A stretch of DNA of 64,000 nucleotides. Source: Xestospongia bergquistia (lineage: Eukaryota > Porifera > Demospongiae > Haplosclerida > Petrosiidae). Where the stretch lies: the NCBI GenBank assembly GCA_963965975.1, contig OZ014420.1:1762001-1826000 (forward strand), read 5' to 3'. The notes under the pieces are model-generated. The model had not been told where the DNA came from and ran no database searches. It worked only from the letters and a program-made list of their open reading frames with translations. Below are positions 10,165 to 20,916 of the stretch, piece after piece; within the stretch, counting starts at the first letter, position 1; each line of letters opens with the position of its first letter. The position numbers and the translations under genes were made by a program.

Positions 10165-12622
10165 ATGGCATCTCTTGAGAAGCTAAGTACTATCACAGCT
10201 TCAAATAGCACACGAATTTTAATACAACTATTTTATTAAATTTATGTAGGAGAGCCTCAATATGATAAATATTCGTGAAGAGATCACTAACTTGTTTTGG
10301 GATGCTGTTCAGAAGACATTTCCTGTTTTTTCTAGTTCCCAAACAAAAGCTATCATCCAACCATCAGGTAATGATAAATTTGGAGATTACAAGTGTACAG
10401 TGGCTATGCCAATTGCTAAAGTATGTGAAATGTACAAATTGTATTCATTATATTATGTCATTGTCTTTTACAAGTTATTAAAACAATCTGGAGAAAGCAA
10501 AAATCCAAAGGATATTGCTCAAAAGATATTGGAATGCCTTCCAAGCTCACCATTAATTGAAAAGGTTAGTATAATCAATTGATAATGTTCATTGCATATT
10601 TCTACAAATTATTTGCAGTATGAAATAGCTGGACCTGGATTTGTCAATATTTACCTCAAGCAATCTTTTGTCTCTTCAACAATCTCAGACATTCTCAAAC
10701 ATGGCGTACGACCTCCTCCTATTCTGCAAAAACATAGGATTGTGGTTGATTTCTCTTCACCAAATGTCGCCAAAGAAATGCATGTTGGTCATTTAAGATC
10801 TACCATCATTGGAGAAAGTATTTGTCGTCTGTTAGAGTTTGCTGGTCATGATGTTGTTAGGTCTGTAAATATTAATAATATGTTAACCAAGGATTTTCAT
10901 TTCTTTACAAAAGGCTAAATCACATTGGTGACTGGGGTACACAGTTTGGCATGCTGATTGCTCATTTAAAAGACAAATTTCCAGATTATACTACTGTTTC
11001 TCCACCTATTGGAGACCTACATTTATTTTATCAGGTATTACTTCTTTCATATTGCTATTTGTCTAATCTAGTGACACAATATAGGAATCCAAGAAACGTT
11101 TTGATCAAGATAGTGAATTCAAAAAAAGGGCCTATGCTGATGTAGTTAGACTTCAACAAGGAGACACTGAAGTGCGCAAAGGTTGGAGTTTGATCTGTGA
11201 TGTCTCTCGACAAGGTATACAAAACAAATATTTATTTTATGCTAATGACTTCTCAATTTTAGAGTTTAACATTATTTATGAGAGACTTGGAATAACATTA
11301 ACTGAAAGAGGAGAATCATTTTATCAACCCTTTATGCCTGGAATAGTCAGTGACTTAGAAAGCAAAGGTAAAAAAATCAATCCAAATATTAAGCTAACAT
11401 TCAGTCTCCTAATAATGTTAACCAGGACTTGTTAAATTAGATGAAGGACGCAAGGTTGTATTTGTTCCTGGCCAACAAGTTCCACTTACTGTGGAGAAAT
11501 CAGATGGAGGATACACTTATGATACATCAGATATGGCAGCTTTGTGGCATCGTGTGAAGGAGGAAAAGGCTGACTGGATTATTTATGTGGTTGATTCTGG
11601 ACAGGTATCTCTTCAAATGAACATACAAGTTTCTATGTTCACCTAATTGTTTAATAATTGTAGTCTCTTCATTTCAAAACTGTATTTGAAGCTGGTAGGA
11701 TGGCTGGCTATGCACCAGATCATGTGAGACTTGATCATGTTGGATTTGGTGTGGTTCTTGGAGAGGACAAGTAAGAAAATATTGTAATCGTTTATTACTT
11801 TTTCATGCATAATGACATGCAGGAAGAAGTTTAAGACCAGGTCTGGTGATACAGTTCGCTTACGGGATTTGCTAGATGAAGGCTTAGAGCATTCCTTAGC
11901 CCGTCTGAAAGAAAAGGGAAGAGATCAGGTATGACAATGCTTCAAAATTAATGATATTGTTGCCAAATTAAATTAAGGCTTTGACAAAAGATGAACTTGA
12001 AGCTGCTCAAAAATCAGTTGCTTATGGTTGTATAAAATATGCTGACTTGTGTCACAACAGAAATAATGATTATGTCTTCTCATTTGACAAGGTATATATA
12101 TTTATGTGTGCATTGTGTTTGTTAATTATAAGCTCCAATAATATTGATTATCTATAGATGTTGGATGATCGTGGCAATACTGCTGTTTATATGCTGTATG
12201 CCTACACTCGAATTAGGTATTTCAATATACACACAAAATAAAGAATTCCTTTACATTTGTGTAGGTCTATCATTCGATTGTCTGGAGTCACTGACACACA
12301 ACTACAAGAAGCTATCTTTTCTGTTCCAATTGATGTTTCCCATGAGAAGGAGTTTAAATTAGCTAAGTGTATTACTCGTTTTCCTGAGATTCTTACACAG
12401 ATAATGGATGATCTTTGTCCCCATACTCTCTGTGATTACTTGTATGAGCTGTGTACTACTATGACAGAGTTCTATGATGCTTGCTACTGTGTTGAAAAGG
12501 ACAAGGAAACAGGTGATATCATACAGGTTAATATGAGTCGTATTCTTTTGTGTGAAGCTACTCGTCAGGTTCTTTATCAAGCACTCTATATTCTTGGTAT
12601 TGAACCACTTGAGAAAATGTAA
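10165..12622 (+). CDS. RARS1: Arginyl-tRNA synthetase (cytosolic type), copy 2
   Basis: Exons from the ATG at 10262 are 10262-10420, 10475-10564, 10619-10860, 10914-11034, 11085-11214, 11263-11367, 11426-11604, 11664-11770, 11823-11928, 11978-12091, 12158-12216 and 12265-12622. They total 1770 nt, 589 residues, every exon equal in length to copy 1. The catalytic signature [10 protein letters not shown] and the C-terminus LGIEPLEKM are intact. The upstream first exon is the mirror image of copy 1: its start ATG (10165-10167, MASLEK) is preserved, but the donor GTAAGT has become CTAAGT at 10183. Reading through from this ATG reaches a stop at 10237-10239, before the main exon. Both copies thus depend on the internal ATG. 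Differences from copy 1 are few, as expected for a recent duplicate, and I see no stop or frameshift. Confidence 0.88.
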
Positions 12623-12801
12623 CTTTTAGATTGTAACTGTTATAATACTAGTGTTGATTTAAGAATAAATATTTTATTAAGAAAGATTGAAAAAATCTAA
12701 TTTTTATGAGTTAACACAACAACAAGAACTAGACAGTATATACTAAAGGTCAACCTAATAATTATTATACAGACCAGTTATTTTAGTAGAGTTTTCCATG
12801 T
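12623..12801. terminator. Overlapping polyadenylation signals of two convergent genes (copy 2)
   Basis: The arrangement is the same as in copy 1: plus-strand AATAAA at 12664-12669 and minus-strand AATAAA at plus positions 12673-12678, between convergent stop codons 179 bp apart. Confidence 0.55.
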
Positions 12802-13764
12802 TCACTCTGGCCAATAATTTCTCGTATATGTCATGGCTGGCAAGAGGGTACAACTGTTAAGGAAAGCTCTCACCAAAGCTGGAGCTAGACCACGATACAT
12901 ACCTCTTACTCCATCAGCTTTAATGATTTTAATAAAACAGTCGATAATTCCTTTATAGTTAGGTTGATCAGGTAAACCAGAGCTCTGTATACGTGTTTTA
13001 ACAACATCAATTGGATAATTAACAATCCAAGATATACAACCAGCTGTACCTCCAGCAATACTAGTTTGAATTAAAGAGAGATCCTTTACAGATCGATTTG
13101 GACCTGCCCACTGAGAACGTATTTGATCATATGAAGCTATGTAAGCTGCAAAACCAGTAGAGTCTCTGATCACTGTAGCTGTCAACCCCTTGCTAATACC
13201 TCGGACACCACTAGCTCTCCAAATACGCTTAGACTGCACCACAGGACCAACATAGTTTTGCTTTGCTGTCTTTTCTCCAACATTTTGATATTGCATGTGT
13301 ATTTTAATCAATTCCATAGGACTACATACAAAAGATTGTGCTATTCCTCCAGCACCTCCGGCCAGAGCAGAAACAAGAAGACTATCTTCCATATTACTAT
13401 TTCCATTAGAGAGCAACTCTTTTGCATATCCTTCAACGCAAAATACAATAGCATTGACAGCTACCTGCCCCCCTAGAGGGTATGCCATACCCTTGTACAA
13501 TCCTCTGATCTATAAAAGATATTGCAGACTATTAGAATACGTCATAAATATATATTTGCTGACCCCTTCATACTTGAATGTCTTGATAAAACAGTCTGTA
13601 GGGCTCTTGTACTGTTTTGCTAGTTGATTATCTTGCATACGAGTCTAGAATATTTACATATACAGTTAAAAGTAATGCATCAAAATTGATGTACTTTGAC
13701 TGTATCAAACGGATGACAAGATATAACTCCAACACATCCTGAAAACATTTTTTAGAATATAAAT

Positions 13765-13797
<33 letters not shown>

Positions 13798-13867
13798 GGC
13801 TGTATATGTTTTATAACTCACCTCCAACAGATCCTGCAGTTATATCTCGAAAAGCTGTGTTACCCAT
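12802..13867 (-). CDS. Mitochondrial carrier, SLC25A29-like, copy 2
   Basis: The exons on the minus strand are 13822-13867, 13695-13738, 13564-13644 and 12802-13509, totalling 879 nt (292 residues). The three carrier signatures (HPFDTVK, SPMELIK, YPIDVVK) are intact. It is the partner of the second synthetase copy inside unit 2. Differences from copy 1 cluster in the fourth helix region: DSTGFAAYIASYD replaces DCPGFTIYIASYD, which copies 1 and 3 share. This matrix-loop and helix change could alter transport or reflect relaxed constraint. No stop or frameshift is seen. Confidence 0.82.
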
Positions 13868-14846
13868 CTTTGATATCAAATGCACTATCTTCTTTGACTG
13901 GACTTATCGACAAATACGCTATATCGCTAGCTATAATAATTTGTGATATCATTTCTAATAATAGAATAGCTGATAGTAGCTTCCTTGAAATTAAAATTAT
14001 TACAATAATAGTTAATACATAGGATTTTATTTTTAAATCACGTGAAAGCTTAACGTACAGGAAGCGATCACGAAAATTAAATCAAGCGTGTAATTCTAAA
14101 GCGCGGGTTCTGGTACGCTAACGCATGTAATGCCTTTAGTACTTCATTCGGGAGATATAAAGTTAGAAACATCATTTTGTAAATGATGAATTTGAACAGT
14201 CATATGAGACAATGCATAAATAGCCTAGGCCTGTATGAATTGAGAACATAATTTCATCTTGTATGACTCAATGCATGCAGTGATCATGAGGTATAAATAA
14301 AATTAATTATTATTGCAAATTGATTGGTCTGTTGGTTTTAAAATGAGAACTGCTATGCCAGCATGATCTGATTTCTATTGAGGATACTCTATTTATATAT
14401 AATGGAGTGGTAGATCAGTTTTGTTGTGTTAAAATCTCTTTTCAAAGCTTCCAAGCACTATATATATATATAGGCTATGGAAATGCTGCCATATAAATAA
14501 TCATCTTATAATCCAATAAAGAGACTACAGATTTGTTGCATAGATCATGTGCTTAAGAAAGACATGATAGTAGCTGGCAGTTCTCCAATTATATATAAAA
14601 TCAGTCTGTTCTAAAAGTTATGCAACCTTGACCAAATTTTTCCAAACAAAGATTCACAAAACTTGGAATACATACAACCCAGAAGTTTTTCAGTCTTAAA
14701 GCTTCAAGATGTCATGGGTACAGCAAAAGATATCAAACAGAATTATACATGTGGTCAATCCATTCACTAAGATACAGCACATTATTACATTACAACTAGA
14801 CTATATTGTGCAGCACTTCTTTTGTGAAGTGGATATACAGATATAC

Positions 14847-14877
<31 letters not shown>

Positions 14878-15976
14878 TAAACAGCTATGTTTACATTTGT
14901 ATTTCTAATATATATATAATGGTATAATATAATAATTCATTAACATATTAAATCATTGATTCATTATACTAAAACAATGGTACTTTGTTAAAAGAGGGTT
15001 ATTAAGAGTACAACCGTTAATGTTATCAATACTAGTATAACCAGTATTATCATGCATCAGTACCATCAATATACCAATACAACCAATAATACACTATCAA
15101 TACCATCAATATAATCAATAACATACCATCAATACCCTCAATGCCATCAATACTACTGTATACAGCTGTTTGATTCATTAATTATATTACATATTGCTGT
15201 CATAGTGGTATTGATTGGTGATAATACTAATACTGATTATAGTGATATGACAGTATAGTGGTATTAATGATATAACAGGTTGTATTGGTATTGATGGCGT
15301 GTTATTGGTTGTATTGGCTACAACATGATTTACAAGATTGCTTTCATCATCTATGTTGATGTACATTCAAATCAACACCTGATTTAATCAATGTGTGTAG
15401 CAAAATTATATATTGTGTAAAGTAAACATCATACTATATTGATTACTAATTTATGTATTGTCTGTTTATGTAGATAATAATGATTGTATCTTTCTTCTTA
15501 GACAAAAAAGATGTTAGCTGGTGCTAGGTTAGATCTGTTATTATGGATTCATATATACACCTTCATGTATTTTGTTGGGATCCATCCAATGAAATGATGT
15601 CCATGCATGAATCAATTGAAATGACTTATTTATTACAATAGTAATATAATCCAAAATTATATCATAGTAACTTTAAAATTATTATTATCCTTAATATAAA
15701 GATAAACAGTCAAACTCATTAGTACATTAGTACATTAGTCAATCAAAACAATATGATGCTTACTTTTGCATCAAATAACTTTGCTACATACAACACGTAT
15801 AACCATATATTGATTAAATCAACCAATCAGTTTTTCCAAAAATAGTACAGCAGCTGTTACTGTCATGGATAGCACTAGTATTAATTGCATTAACTGTAAT
15901 CCAGGCTACTTCTTTAACTTGACATTTCTAAAACTCTGTTATCATTCATTAATAGAGTTCTGAGCAGTTCTCATGT
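13868..15976. other. Non-coding DNA, duplicate of 8106-9985 plus a complete MITE
   Basis: No supportable gene is present. The content mirrors the region after unit 1: the carrier upstream flank, an AT microsatellite near 14840-14920 and the same imperfect inverted repeat at about 15000-15320. It adds the complete right end of the MITE and about 140 bp leading to carrier copy 3. Confidence 0.5.
15370..15835. mobile_element. MITE-like element, diverged relative of 3471-3787
   Basis: The left arm has TGATTTAATCAATGTG, then TGTAGCAAAATTAT, then GTAAACATCAT near 15380-15435. The reverse complement of 15750-15835 has the same blocks in the same order. The outer arm GATTTAAYCAAT is shared with the element at 3471. 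No coding sequence is present. The duplicate at about 9610-9985 keeps only the left arm. Confidence 0.55.
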
Positions 15977-16999
15977 TCACCTTGCCCAATAATTTCTTGT
16001 ATATGTCATGGCTGGCAGTAGGGTACAACTGTTAAGGAAAGCTCTCACCAAAGCTGGAGCTAGACCACGATACATACCTCTTATTCCATCAGCTTTAATG
16101 ATTTTAATAAAACAGTCCATAATTCCTTTATAGTTGGGTTGATTAGGTAAACCAGAGCTCTGTATACGTGTTTTAACAATATCAATTGGATAACTAATAA
16201 TCCAAGATATACAACCAGCTGAACCTCCAGCAATACTAGTTTGAATTAAAGAGAGATCCCTTACAGATCGATTTGGACCTGCCCACTGAGAACGTATTTG
16301 ATCATATGAAGCTATGTAAATTGTAAAACCAGGACAATCTCTGAATACTGTAGCTGTCAATCCCTTGCTCAGACCTCGAACACCACATACTCGCCATATG
16401 TGTTTAGACTGTTCCACAGGACCAACGTATTTTTCCTTTGCCATCTTTTCTCCAACATTTTGATATTGCATGTGTATTTTAATCAATTCCATAGGACTAC
16501 ATACAATAGACTGTGCTATTCCTCCAGCACCTCCAGCCAGAGCAGAAACAAGAATACTATCATCTGTATTGTTATTTCCTTTAGAGAGCAATTCCTTTAC
16601 ATATCCTTCAACACCAAATATAATAGCATTGACAGCTACTTGACCTCCTAAAGGATATGCCATACCCTTGTACAAGCCTCTGATCTAGAAAGGCTGGTAA
16701 TAGAGATATGTAGTATATACACTATGTACTTACTCCTTCATATTTATAAGTCTTGATAAAACAGTTTACACTGCCTTTATAATTATTGATGAGTTCTTTG
16801 TTTTGCATGCGAGTCTATTTGAAAGTATGGCAAATATCATCTTTAATAGTATATAACATACTTTCACTGTATCAAATGGATGACAGCATATCAGTCCAAC
16901 ACATCCTGGATGAATTAGATCTATAATATGAAGCTCATGTCTTAAGTGAGATTTACCTCCTATTGAACCTGCTGTTATATCTCGAAAGGCTGTGCTCAT
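15977..16999 (-). CDS. Mitochondrial carrier, SLC25A29-like, copy 3 (diverged)
   Basis: The exons on the minus strand are 16957-16999, 16862-16905, 16734-16814 and 15977-16684, totalling 876 nt (291 residues). Exon lengths match copies 1 and 2 except for one codon fewer at the N-terminus (MSTAFRD instead of MGNTAFRD). The signatures HPFDTVK, SPMELIK and YPIDIVK are intact, and the C-terminus ends NYWAR. The introns are unrelated in length and lack the TAG microsatellite. There is no synthetase beside it. It is therefore an older paralogue and possibly the source locus of the two younger copies. Confidence 0.85.
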
Positions 17000-18685
17000 C
17001 TTTAATGCTAAGAGCAGTCTTTAGTCTAACACAACAATGTGTATTGAAAGCAATTGATGATGTCATTTCTAAAAATAGAATGATTGTGAGCAACTTCCTT
17101 CCATGTCAGCCTATTGTCACAATAAACTAAAGCAGGAAATGTATTTTCTATACAGACGATGCAGATAAGATTATAGTGTTATGCCACTATAGTTTTATAG
17201 ATTTAATTGTTTGTGGATATTAACTACAATAACTGTAATTTTAAATTTTGGTCAAAATAAAGTCATTTATAGTCAAGCCAGCAGTGAGTCAATGGGATCG
17301 TGTATCACTGTTATCATGATATCTTTTGAGTGGTAAAAATGACAAAATATATATATATTACATTGTATATAAATAAATCAATTTTAATAAGGTAGATATA
17401 CATGTGTAGTTTGTATTGTACTAATAGAGATCAATCATGTAAGTATGTGCTAAATACTATACACACAATAAATATAATCAAATTCAGACCTTCAAGAATT
17501 AACCTCTTCATTGTACAAATTAATTATCTGCCACATGCATACAGACATCTGACTAGCACTGCTTGGAATATTCAAATCATTTGTAGTATATCTATGAGAC
17601 CATGACTGAATACAATGAATGTCATATAAAGTAATAATAAATCCAGCAAGCCTGCCTGTGGCTACTGTATATGAAATCAATGAATTTTTTAAATTAAATC
17701 TTCAGTTGTATTTCACACATATAGCAAACTCATTCTGCTGCACCATATTATGCTGCAGCAGTTACTTAGTACATTTTTCATCATGAAAATCTTTAAAAAT
17801 ATCAAAAATAGTTACACTGATCAAAAAAATTGTCAAAATAAACTCAAAATTGCTAAGAAAACTGAGAAGTAATTTAAAACCGTGACTTTGTATAGCAATC
17901 ACTTGGAAAATCATTATCACGGCTAGAAACAAGGAAGATAAGAGGAATAGAATTTATTGTACCTGCCACACCTACACTTATGTCAGGAAGGACGTACTAA
18001 CCACTAATATTACATTCAAGCAGAACGGGTTTGTAATACCAGAACCGTAAGCGAAGGGCGGTGACATCAGACTAATTTAGTTTAAATAAACTTTTCCTCA
18101 TGGTTTCGATTATTGAGCAATAAACTTCAAAGACTACTTTTTGGCTTCTGTTGACTTTATAAGTATTGAGTTATCTAAATGTTGGCTTTATGATAACTCA
18201 GTATTGGGCTTACAATATATTAATGAAATTGTGGTAATAAAGACCTCGGGATGAAATGACAAAATGCTATTTAACTGTAATGATGACTTCATATAGTTGA
18301 TGTTAGTAATATAGGAATATTATAGTCAAAAGGTAGAATATAGCTCAATTCATAACTGTGACATCATTTCATTTTATATTTAATAATAATAATAATTGTA
18401 TGTGTATATATGTGTGTGTGTATATATATATATTATATAATGCTTCATTCATTCAATTGGTTTTCTGCTGACCATTATAACAACATTCAGAGATCTGGTT
18501 GACACATTCTTGAGAAGTCAGATTTCCTATTTACTGCTCCTACTGACAACCTGACAACTATATCATAATAGTTTATCAATGAATTTCCAAGCATTGCATA
18601 GAATGATGTGTTAACTTTCAATATAAATAAAATAAAACCCCACCCCTAAACCATAGTTTAATGACATTTGATGCCATCTAATCAG
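17000..18685. other. Intergenic DNA, no gene recognised
   Basis: Open frames are short and AT-biased, with no recognisable homology. A TATG/TA microsatellite lies at about 18400-18440. The segment near 17950-18065 is less AT-rich than its surroundings but has no recognisable function. Confidence 0.5.
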
Positions 18686-19916
18686 CTACTTCATGTATTT
18701 GACTCCAGGTAATACACATAACATTTCAAAGAGCAGGTTAGCAGCAGTAAGAGCAGTTGCTCCAGAAGCATCATACAATGGATTAACCTATATATAGTAG
18801 AATATAATATAGAAACTTAATGAGCAAGTACTGACCTCAACAAGATCTGTTGCAACAAGATTAATTCCTCGTAAACCTCTGATGATCTCCTGTGCTTGCA
18901 TAGTTGTCAATCCTCCTATTTCTGGAGTACCTACAAGATTTTCGACATTACTTCTATATATTTTGTAAATAAAAATAATCTTACCTGTGCCAGGACAAAA
19001 AGAAGGATCAATAGAGTCAATATCAAATGTGAGATATACAGGTCGTTTCCTACCCATATGTTCTCTTACAGATTTCATTAAAGATACTAGAGATTTATTC
19101 CAACACTCAGAGGCCATAATCATACGGAAACCCTAAACAGAAACATTTTTATTGAGTTAACATCTCATGATACTATCCTAAAAATTTGTCTTCATCAAGC
19201 TTTCATTTTATTAGATTATTCATTACCTGATCTTGTGGCCATTTATAGTCATCATGTTCATACAACCATCCTCGTAATCCAATCTGTATCACATAATTAG
19301 GATCAATAAGTCCTTCTTCAACTGCTCTTCTAAATGGTGTTCCATGAGCTATCTTTTCTCCAAACATGGTATCATTCACATCTGGGTGAGCATCAACCTG
19401 AATCATACCCACTGGACCGTATTTGTCACTGACAGCTCTCAACACGCCAAGAGCTAGAGTATGGTCTCCACCTATCCCAATTGGAATACATTTAGCATTG
19501 AGGATCTTCTTATAAAACTCAGTGATGTTATTGAGGCTCTTTGAGAGATTGTACGGGTTCACAGGAACATCACCAATATCGGCAACTTGTAAAGATTCAA
19601 ATGGTGCAGCTCCAGTCACTCTGCTGTATGGACCAATCAAACTAGACTCATGTCGTATCATTCTAGGTCCATGTCTTGTTCCTGATCTCCATGAAGTACC
19701 ATTATCCATTGGTATTCCCACAAAACAGGCATCTAATCCTTCAGGATCACCTTGTTGGAGAGGAAGTCTCATCATTGTAGCTATCCCTCCAAACTCAGGA
19801 ACTACAGACTCTGGTAAAGGAAAGTTGAATGGTTTCTGAAGAGCTACAGCATAGTGGACTCCTCTCCTGTTGAAAAGTGATAGACAAAGCCTTAAAGAAT
19901 GGCAAATCTTAGCCAT
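18686..19916 (-). CDS. AGMAT: Agmatinase-like mitochondrial ureohydrolase, copy D (complete, 4 exons)
   Basis: The exons on the minus strand are 19227-19916, 18985-19132, 18836-18930 and 18686-18787, totalling 1035 nt (344 residues). The last three exons have exactly the lengths of copy C. The start is the ATG at 19914-19916 ([19 protein letters not shown]), a basic presequence-like leader. [16 protein letters not shown] and FDIDSIDP retain all metal ligands. Two local oddities are DAHPD for the usual DAHAD, and RGWLYEHDD where copies B and C have RGGGY followed by a Pro- or Ser-containing turn. The second change lies in the loop before exon 2 and removes two glycines. The enzyme should cleave agmatine or another guanidino compound in mitochondria. 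It is the parent of partial copy A. Confidence 0.88.
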
Positions 19917-20916
19917 AGTCAACAAGTTATAGTTAAATAGTGTTCATGTCAGGACAACATTTTAATTCACGGGCGTTTATCAGGCATTACACTTCCCTTT
20001 TAAGGCGGGGCAGATTACACTTCCTAATAAGGTGTGGCTGTGCCACACTAGGGCAACGATTCGTGAATATTTTCTCCTCCAAGGTAATTATCGCATTGCT
20101 ATAATCACCGTGTAGCAGCTAATTTGGAAGAGAAAATTTCTAGCCCAATGAGTTACAGTATTACATTATTGTCAGTGATACAGCTGGGCAAGCTCATCTG
20201 GGTGAGTGAGTATTGGGTTTAGTCCTGTCCTATAGATGTGGTTCGATTAGCAATAGGGTGTATAGAGTATTTGTCCTGTACATGTAATGACAGCATATAA
20301 TAGAGTATTTGTCCTTCACCTGGACTGTATTGTAGTGTATTATTGATTTGGTCTCTCTAAATTACTATATAATTATGTATTATGGCAAAGATGTGGAGAT
20401 ACAGTATAACTGACTGGTCTCCAGAGCATGACATCAGGTATTAATAGATCACATCATAAAATTATTCTGATCTCAAGACCTCATTGGTATAAGACAATTT
20501 ACAGAATGATTTTAAAGTAGACGAAAATATGACCTAGGCCTACTGGGCCACTCAGTACTAGTACACAATAATAAGTAATGACTAAGAAATTGACTTTCAT
20601 AGAAAATGTATAGCTTGTAAAAGTCCTAACAATGAAAGTACTGGTCAACAAAACTTTTAAAAAGCAAACTTTTATGGAAAGCTTTGTATGTTTTGATTGT
20701 TGTCTATTGACTAGTTTGTTAGTTTCAATGCTAGATTTATTTGTCTGATCTGTGATTTTTGTTGATGTTTCTCATGTAGTCATAGACTTACATGTATAAA
20801 TGAAGTATTATGTAATAATGAGTTGTATTACCTAATTATAAAGAAATCATATAATTAGTACATGTATTATATACAAACTTACTATATATACTGAACTATA
20901 TATGAGGTAAATACAA
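19917..20916. other. Agmatinase D upstream flank, then ANK-1 3' flank; no gene
   Basis: 19917-20196 is the upstream flank duplicated at 186-474. From 20197 to about 20760 nothing is recognisable. From about 20770 to 20916 the sequence is the shared 3' flank of the ANK genes, including a minus-strand GTAAGT (20877-20882) about 35 bp after the ANK-1 stop. In the other repeats SLC12 exons follow this flank. Here they are absent, so this is the outer edge of the ANK/SLC12 array. Confidence 0.55.

Larger units (their letters stand above)
9996..15740. repeat. Tandem segmental duplication, unit 2
   Basis: This is the second copy of 4213-9985 in direct orientation. It starts within about 10 bp of the end of unit 1. 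Its right boundary lies inside the MITE-like element at 15370-15835, which is complete here but truncated in unit 1. Confidence 0.85.
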
